A stretch of DNA of 64,000 bases from Enoplolaimus lenunculus (lineage: Eukaryota; Nematoda; Enoplea; Enoplida; Thoracostomopsidae). Under the pieces are notes generated by a model. That model was not told the DNA's origin. It made no database searches and saw only the letters and a list, made by a program, of their open reading frames with translations. The DNA is taken from positions 1-64,000 of the forward strand of contig JASANG010000440.1 of NCBI GenBank assembly GCA_030248215.1, written 5' to 3'. The position numbers were made by a program, and so were the translations under genes. Positions 58,101 through 64,000 of the stretch are shown here, in pieces (position 1 is the first letter of the stretch; the number at the start of each line of letters is the position of its first letter).

Positions 58101-61100
58101 AACTGTTGGTTTCCACGCATAAAGTATTCGGTTGTACTTGCGCGTCTGTACATTCCGTTCTGGCAGAAAATGGTGTCCAGCTCCAAGTATTTACACAGTC
58201 AATGTATTGCGTCTGCATTCTATGCATTAGGTTTAGGACAAAAATTAGGACACATTATGCCAAGTAATACCAAATTGAAAAGTCACACTTGAGGTGCGTG
58301 AAGCATAAATTGAACAGGAACACTACCGTATTACAATATGCACTGAGTATCCGGTTCCGGTTTTTGGTGTATGGTGGCATCCTTTTATTTATATTATATC
58401 CATCTATTTATATCTTTTTATATATATATCTTTATGTGTAATTGTATACCATTAATTTTAGGCTGAAAGCAGTGATGGCTGTTGTAATGTTGCAACTAAA
58501 AGTGGAGCTATAATCGGTTCTGATATACATTCCGGTTCCGGTGCCACTGACAAGTCTTTCTGCTATCCGGTTGCCACATCGGTAGGTACCCCGAGGCCAG
58601 GCAACACAATATCGACAGTAATGGAAGGAGACTATTTGAGAATGGATCAAAGGTTACTCGGATATGAAACTGTGGAACAAACAAAACGTTCAGTTCAGTC
58701 GTGTGGAAATGACTTGCCGGCAAACGCGTTGGATCAGAGATTAGAATCGGAGTGTGGCGTTGTGGAACTGCCGAGTGATGTGGCGGGTACGAGCCGAGAT
58801 TGCCACGTAGATTTCAATCGAGGTTAGTTTTCAATAGTCATACAGCATTTAAAACTTAACATGTTTATATGGCTACGGTCGTTCAGTGATCAAAAAGTCG
58901 GCAACTGTTAACCATTTCGTTGACATGAATATGTATCTAATATCCGGTTTTAGATTTTTAGGTATCAAGTAGCAGCCTACTTCTGTGTGCACTAAAACCA
59001 TCTGCGAATTTAAATGTCTGAGCAAAATATTGTTTATCGGTATTCCATTTCTGGCTAACTCCGGTTTCGCGTTAAATAGTCATTATCGGCAAGTTATTGA
59101 CATCCGGTCGCCGTCGCATCAGGACTCTACCGCATGTGAAGTGTATATAATTGGTTTTTAGGTAGGAAACTGACTGTTTTCTAGTTTTGGGGTTAAACTC
59201 CCAACTAGAAAGACATTATCTTAGAAATTTCTGTAGAACGTTCCTCTGATGCTAGTGCACACAGTTTGCTGTCCATTTTGCATTTACTTGGGCCTACACA
59301 GTGCATTGCCTCGCAAAGTGTGAAAAGAAAAGTTTTAAAAATTGTTAATTTAAATTGAATTGTTTTAATTTCTTTTTTTAACAGGTTTAACACGGTCACA
59401 GCTACCAGCATCAACTTCGGGGACCACCAGCTCATTGAACTCAATTCTGTCGACCGGAGGCAATAACAACAGTGTCGAGCATTTACTGGTGTCTTTTGGA
59501 ATGGGTCACCCTCAAGTTGAATCTGACAGTTTTACCGATAACATATCGCCTGCGCCTGCCCCTCCCCGCAACGCTCGCCGAAAACGATTGATTAAAAAGA
59601 TGGTTGTTGATGGGTAAGCTCCAAGACCCATATTGTGAGGTGTTTGCAACACCTTAGGTGCCAATTTTCAGAGCGGCAATTGCCAACTTTGGTCAGTTTG
59701 AAAACCTATCGCTAACTGATGATAGGTGCCATAGGCATTTGGCAATACGGTAATAGGGCCTAACCGGATATCCGTTTACGATAAAAAAACAGTGTTGGTA
59801 GATCCTTGTTATGTTGAAAATGTGCCAATTAGAGATGTGCCGATTAATCGGCATTTGATTTCGGTAATAATCGGCACTTTTTGTGAGTATCGGCAATGGC
59901 ATCGGCACTGCAAGAAATTGCCGATTCTTTGCCGGTACTTTTTGCAAATAACGGTCAGTTGGACTGCTATTTGTTTCACTTCTTGGCGAATATCAGTAGG
60001 TCTGATCAGGTAAACTGTTATCTCTTTTCCGTTTGTGTTTGAAAAGGTTAATTGAAGTGAATCGCTGTCTAAAACTATAACCCGTTATGACTGTTAGGAT
60101 TTAAGTCTTCGCGTTTATAATGATGTAATGATGTATCCTATATGTTCACAATTTTTGGCAGGACCGATGCCGGTGTTCACGACCGATGCCGATTAATCAG
60201 CACATCCCTAGTCGCAGCATATTTAAAAATCTTATAGAGCAATGCGTAAACTAAATTTATACAATGTTCTATTTAGAACTATTAAAATTTAGTATACATT
60301 AATTTGCATACGTCTGTGAAATTATCTAAAATAGTGCCCAAAATACATATTAGGATGTTCTAGCTTTAATTGTAAATTACATTTCTATCTGTCCATCTAT
60401 CTATTCTATTTGCAGAAATCAAACCAATGTGTCAAATGCTGGTAACGGTTTGAACGCCCAGTTATCGACCTCAGTTGTTACAACATCATTAACAACAGCA
60501 ATTGCCGTAGATCCATCAGCTGCTACTACTTGTGAGGATAGTATGGAAATTGATGGTCATATCGCATCGTCAGCTTGTGGCAGCCGATATGGAATAAAAA
60601 ATCAAGAAACAAGTTTCATTGGGTCTCATAAACTTTGGTTCCGATCGTCGCCGCCAGCTAAAGCCGCTGCAACTGCAGGTTGTGCTACACAACTGGCAGT
60701 GAGACAGTTACAAAGCCTCAGGGTAACTCCGGATGCTCACTGGGGCAGTTTACAGATAGCTGGGGCTAAGTCTGGTGAGGGGGGTAACTGCGTGAATAAT
60801 CTGGAATTATCGAAGGCGTGCGGAAATGTGTTGGAGACGGCAGTTATGGGGGTAGGGATGGATGGACATAATCAAGATGATAATCGGATACCGTCTACGA
60901 CAGATTTTGTGGGTAAGAGCAGTGCCGGAGAGATGATATCTCAGCCTAGCGGATCTGCAGAAGGTATGGTATATGAAGGTGTTAAGGAGAAGTACGGGAT
61001 TGATGATATTGCAATTGGAGGTTTTGGAGAACCGAATGGGACAAGGCAGCAATTGCGCGAGTCGTGGTCTACAGACGCTGTCATTGGATTGGAATGTGGT

Positions 61101-63996
61101 ACTGACGAGGGCATGGGCCGCGAGACTGGGGTAGATGGCGGTTCAAGCAGCAGTTTGTCGACTTCGGATAGCGGGGACGCAGTGTGTACAGCAGATGAAG
61201 GGTGTCAAGGTAATGTCCCTTCAAAGTATTCGAAAACCCATTTAAATTTTTTATTGCAACCGAATGTTGACGCAACGGATATAAAATTGTGCGCTGTTGC
61301 ACTGTTGATAGCATTTGACCTGTCCGAAAATATAAATGTTTACAGATTTTAAATGAATTGTCGGCTGAGATTTTTATTTCAGGTAGTGTCACTTCTTGAC
61401 TTGTTCCGAAATGCTGTCGCGGCAAATATCGAGTATTTCCTCGTGTGCAGAACAAGTTTCTGATATTTATTCAGTCGATCCGTGGGGGGCGGAAACCTTG
61501 ATTACCTTTCTACCATTGTTGTTTCAGGTGATGATGAACAAAGCGACTGGTATTTTGATCCATCAACTAATTCTATTAGTGTCAGTCATGCGAAAATTCC
61601 GTGGGATTCATTGCGTGGTTCACTCCAACCTGAGACAACAAACGCAATGTCGTGCAACTATTCCTATCGAGATTCAACTTGTTGTACCTCCGGGTCGCCT
61701 ACAAACGATGACTATATGGGTGTTGTACCTATTCAACAAGCGAGTTTTTTACGGCGAAATAATCAACATCTCTCACCCATAGAATCGAACAGTGGCCTAA
61801 CGGAGTTACCGTCGCAGTTAGGATCTGATTGTAATCGAGAACGGTCGGTCAATTTTCAACTGTATCCTGAAATGTATCGTAGTAGCGGGTGTCATATAAA
61901 CGGTGGTTGTGCCCCTATCACGGCAAAGTGTAGAATTTGTGGCAAATTTAAACTAGGTGGTTTGAGGTCGAACCTTGATGGCTCTGGACTGATATCTGTA
62001 TCGGAGTGGGCGAACGGAGGAAATGGTACTAATGTTCCTGGGTCCACAACAGGTGCCACTCATAGCTGGCTCACGCCTGTCACAGCTATGCCTAGTGACC
62101 CCGGCGTCGTGCTTCATACTCCTAGTAACGGATTGCAAAACGCGCAAGATAGATCTTCATTATTTGTAGCAGCACACGGTTGTATCATACCAACAACGCA
62201 TAACAACGCTATTGTGTCAACGTCGTCCTTTGCAACCGCTGCTACTACGCTACAATCGGTGAATTTTCAATCAAACAAACGGCACTTTGTACCGGCAACT
62301 GCACATTATGATTGTTCTGATACCGATATGAGCCAATGTTCGAACCGAAAACGCTGGAGATCGGGAACGCTGAGGCCGCATGGAAAGCGAAAAGGGCATA
62401 ATAAGGTTAGTCAATTTTGAGGGGTCAAGCAATTGGCAAAGTGGATTAATGTGCGTCAATGTCTTATCTCATTTACTACTATTACTACTACAATGTTGAA
62501 GGGATGTGAAATGTTTCAAACTGTGTTTGACGGGACATCCCTTCGCATGGTTTGGCGCATCGTGAGCTGGAGCAAAGTCAGCTCTGTTTAAATGAAAGTT
62601 GGAGTTTTGAATTTGGATAAAGATTTTTGATATTTCGGTTTGTTGGACGTTTGTCAGTGATTTTTGAGTTTGTGGTGCATCGCTGGCAACTGGTAGTAAA
62701 TTAGTTACTCATACGTAAATGTTTTTAAATTTGGTTTACAGTCTTAGTTGCAGGTTATGATGATTGTTTTTCAGGCAAATTTGGTTTCGTTTGTTACTGC
62801 TTTGAGTAAAAAGATAAATCGATTTCTTGAAGAAATCAATGAGGAAGAGTAAGTTTTTGTTCCTTGAATTTTATTAAAGAAAAAAGTCTTAATTTCGTGA
62901 TTGAATGTGTATGTGTTGATTGTAATTCGTTCTACGTAGATAAACGTGTGATTTATTTTGCTTTTGGCTTCACTCTTGTTGTCAGCCTGAACTTACGCAA
63001 CGTGGAGCATTCCACTTATGTCGGGTAAACAATTAGGATACGAGATTTTGGTTAAAAATATTTTGGCTTACAAGAAATCCTGCCATAAAACCGCTACAAA
63101 CATTTGCTTTCCAGTGTACAGATTCCGAATAAAATGCTAAACTTTAGCGATTTACCAGGGCTTAGGCTCAGGCTTATATTCACGTTTAGTCATCGGGATC
63201 TGTTCTACATATGAGCACTAATTCTTGGAGTTTTGAGGTTGACGACAAAGCTCTGCCAACTCTGAGACTGGGACCTTATCTCTAGTAGGAGACAAGAAGG
63301 CGTAGGATTAGGTTTAGGTATGGGCCTAGGCTTTTAGTGAGCAGACCCTTATAATATAACACGGCACAACCGATTGTTTCAGGCTGGAAGTTAGACATAT
63401 CAAGAAAAAAGAAAAACGGGAGGTGGGTGTTTGAATTTTCAGTTGTACAATAGTATTCAGCGGTTGATTTGCACTGTATTAATCACGTGATTATGTTCGT
63501 TTACAACTTCCTGTACACTGCCATGTCCGCCTTCAGTAGATTGTGATGTATAATAACTAATGGCTGTATAGGTCCTGTAGCCTTTTTGGTTGAAACAACT
63601 GTGATAGTTAACCAACATATTTTGTGTCACCAAAATTTAACTTTGCTAATTGTATTTATTTGTGTCTCTACAATTTGCTTGTTATTGTTGTATTTTAGGT
63701 GCTAAGACTGGCTGCGTTTTATCAGCTGGACGTGCGGTATATTTCTAGTCGCCGAAGATCTCTTGTGTTGATGAAACAAGGTTAGTCTTAAATGCTTACG
63801 GACGTCTATCAATTTTTTTCTCGTTTGTTTGGAGAATGGACGGTTTCAGTTTTGAAAGCGTAACTTTGCACTTATCAAAGGTTGACGAGGATGTGGTTGC
63901 ATTAGTTCTTATAGACCTGTTTCGTACTCAAGAGTCTAAAAGTTTTTTCGAGCGAGCGAGTTGCGCCTCAGGTAATTATTGTTTCTTGTCTGCAGG
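46105..63996 (+). CDS. Large low-complexity protein with possible R3H-like domain, 3' part beyond window
   Basis: Eleven exons join with matching phases: 46105-46384, 53788-53973, 55219-55394, 56837-57808, 58462-58822, 59385-59613, 60416-61209, 61528-62405, 62775-62848, 63383-63422, 63699-63780, about 1357 codons. A twelfth acceptor (CTGCAG) precedes 63996. The start is ATG at 46105 (MSTAELCLQ). Most of the protein is Ser/Thr/Gly/Asn-rich, with a basic patch at the start of exon 4 (FRKRKCRRSRC), an Asn run, an RRKRLIKK basic cluster in exon 6, and a lone CRICGKFKLGG in exon 8. Exons 9-11 give VSFVTALSKKINRFLEEINE, EVRHIKKKEKREV and LRLAAFYQLDVRYISSRRRS. This resembles an R3H nucleic-acid-binding fold (compare NFX1 or R3HDM proteins), but the signature His is Leu. 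A nuclear or RNA-binding role is inference. Intron 1 is 7.4 kb with MITEs and a minisatellite. Confidence 0.8.
46385..50734. other. First part of long intron 1, mostly unassigned
   Basis: A frame at 46622-46716 (IPSEVRSCLKRSIF) ends at a good donor CAGGTAATT, but its phases do not fit the flanking exons. Around 47930-48170 TTGCAGCTGCAACTC and GTTGCAGCTGCGAGTT form an imperfect inverted pair. Nothing else is recognised. Confidence 0.4.
50735..51127. mobile_element. Family D hAT-like MITE
   Basis: CAGGGATCGACCGGATATCC and ATATCCGGTTGATCCCTG are inverted ends, flanked by a perfect 8-bp duplication GCTGTTGT (50727-50734 and 51128-51135). ATCCGG/CCGGAT words cluster at both ends. It lies in intron 1 of the R3H-like gene. 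Confidence 0.95.
51553..51774. mobile_element. Family B hAT-like MITE, internally deleted
   Basis: TAAGGATGTGCCGAT and GATCGGCACATTCTTA are the ends. Internal words ATTGATAGCATTCCAACTGAC and TGCCGATGATTACCGATGC match the 26229 element. No clear flanking duplication remains. Confidence 0.8.
52060..52850. repeat. 20-bp minisatellite, about 39 copies
   Basis: The unit TGGTTACAGACGACGCCGTC repeats with strict 20-bp spacing. Outer units carry variants (TTCCGGA, TTTTGGA, TTCCAGA at the left; CTCCGGA at the right) while the centre is almost uniform. Each unit contains CAGACGACGCCGTCTG, a 6-bp stem with a 4-base loop. Because 20 is not a multiple of three and the unit lacks stops in two forward frames, long frames arise by chance (51879-52949). 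It lies in intron 1 of the R3H-like gene. Confidence 0.95.
52969..53071. mobile_element. 103-bp GGCCCATGT-type MITE
   Basis: GACCCATGTATAGAACAGGG and CCTGTTCTATACATGGCCC are the ends; flanks GGTGGGGC and GGTGGGCC differ at one of eight bases. It is the smallest copy of its group here and follows the minisatellite by about 120 bases. Confidence 0.88.
54227..54387. mobile_element. 161-bp GGCCAATGTTA-type MITE, intact ends
   Basis: GGCGCATGTTACTTTAAGGGG and CCCCTTAAAGTAACATTGGCG-type ends are flanked by a perfect 8-bp duplication ATAAATTT (54219-54226 and 54388-54395). The interior is GCTTAGGCTTAGG. It lies in intron 2 of the R3H-like gene. Confidence 0.92.
54437..54520. mobile_element. 84-bp minimal family A MITE
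   Basis: Only the two ends remain: CAGGGTGCAACCGGAATT and AATTCCAGTTGTACCCTG with ACCGGAACC between. The flanks (GTACCGAG, GTATTTCG) agree poorly. Confidence 0.8.
55667..56410. mobile_element. Family E hAT-like element (ACCCGCG motif)
   Basis: It begins CAGAGGTGTAAGTAGG and ends GCGTGCAGCTCTG, flanked by CGTACGCT and TGTACGCT (8 bp, one difference). Both subterminal regions carry TACCCGCGG, ATACCCGCG and related words. No transposase frame is seen. It lies in intron 3 of the R3H-like gene. Confidence 0.82.
57860..58030. repeat. Short inverted-end repeat in intron
   Basis: GGACCTATCACAAGTTGGCC at the left and AACTGGTGATAGGTTCGAC at the right are imperfect inverted words around sequence resembling 26970-27010. 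A further scrap (CTGATGATAGGTGCC) is at 59716. Target duplication is not clear. Confidence 0.5.
59830..60210. mobile_element. Family B hAT-like MITE in intron 6
   Basis: TAGAGATGTGCCGATTAATC and GATTAATCAGCACATCCCTA are the ends, in the opposite orientation to the 26229 copy. Internal TGAGTATCGGCAATGGCATC matches its complement. The flanking 8-mers are only weakly alike. Confidence 0.82.
63150..63350. repeat. TTAGGC-like fragments in an intron near the right edge
   Basis: GGGCTTAGGCTCAGGCTTA and GATCTGTTCTACATATGAGC at 63165-63225 resemble the right part of a GGCCCATGT-type MITE, and GGATTAGGTTTAGGTATGGGC follows at 63305. No complete pair of ends is seen. Confidence 0.5.
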
Positions 63997-64000
63997 TTAT

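Overview
The window is eukaryotic nuclear DNA from an animal. It carries intron-rich genes with GT-AG introns, metazoan protein families (SEC14-like with a GOLD domain, spinster, BLOC1S1), Jockey-type and RNase H-bearing LINE remnants, tRNA-derived SINE pieces and a dense population of non-autonomous DNA transposons (MITEs). No bacterial-style gene is present. The species cannot be settled from the sequence; a marine invertebrate is a guess only. Nearly every long open frame outside the exons listed here lies in repeats.

Layout. 1-8.6 kb is repeat-only: a GTT/AAC microsatellite block, TTAGGC-like sequence, a 126-bp tandem repeat, and a pile-up of hAT-like copies (family A) with a 2.3-kb-spaced duplication. 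8.66-14.0 kb (minus) is a complete six-exon SEC14-like gene (CRAL-TRIO plus GOLD) whose introns and upstream region hold several MITEs. 14.1-27.3 kb is repeat-rich intergenic DNA with nested MITEs, an LTR-retroelement fossil (18.5-21.0 kb), foldbacks, and one orphan exon-like frame. 27.3-35.4 kb (minus) is a complete twelve-exon spinster (SPNS1-like) lysosomal transporter gene. 35.4-39.8 kb is intergenic with a LINE remnant and nested MITEs. 39.8-43.8 kb (minus) is a complete five-exon BLOC1S1 gene. Its large third intron holds a Jockey LINE remnant that was itself hit by a transposon with 5-bp target duplications. 43.8-46.1 kb is the gap between BLOC1S1 and a divergent plus-strand gene, with three tRNA-like elements. 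46.1 kb to the end is the 5' part of a large plus-strand gene (eleven phase-consistent exons, about 1357 codons) encoding a low-complexity protein with a possible R3H-like fold near the right edge; it continues beyond the window.

The three complete genes are linked by membranes and lysosomes (lipid-binding SEC14-like protein, lysosomal lipid exporter, lysosome-related-organelle and lysosome-positioning subunit), but nothing shows co-regulation. The repeats are the most informative part. Several hAT-like families with 8-bp target duplications each carry a different subterminal 6-7-bp motif in inverted orientation at their two ends. Two further families share GGCCCATGT-type ends, 8-bp duplications and a TTAGGC-like interior. 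A TA-target family is found nested in other families, where the host copy reveals the empty site. A pair of about 800-bp elements has 5-bp duplications and C/G-run-rich subterminal regions. I see no clearly new multi-gene system; the best candidates for something undescribed are these transposon families and tRNA-like cores lying inside inverted-repeat elements.
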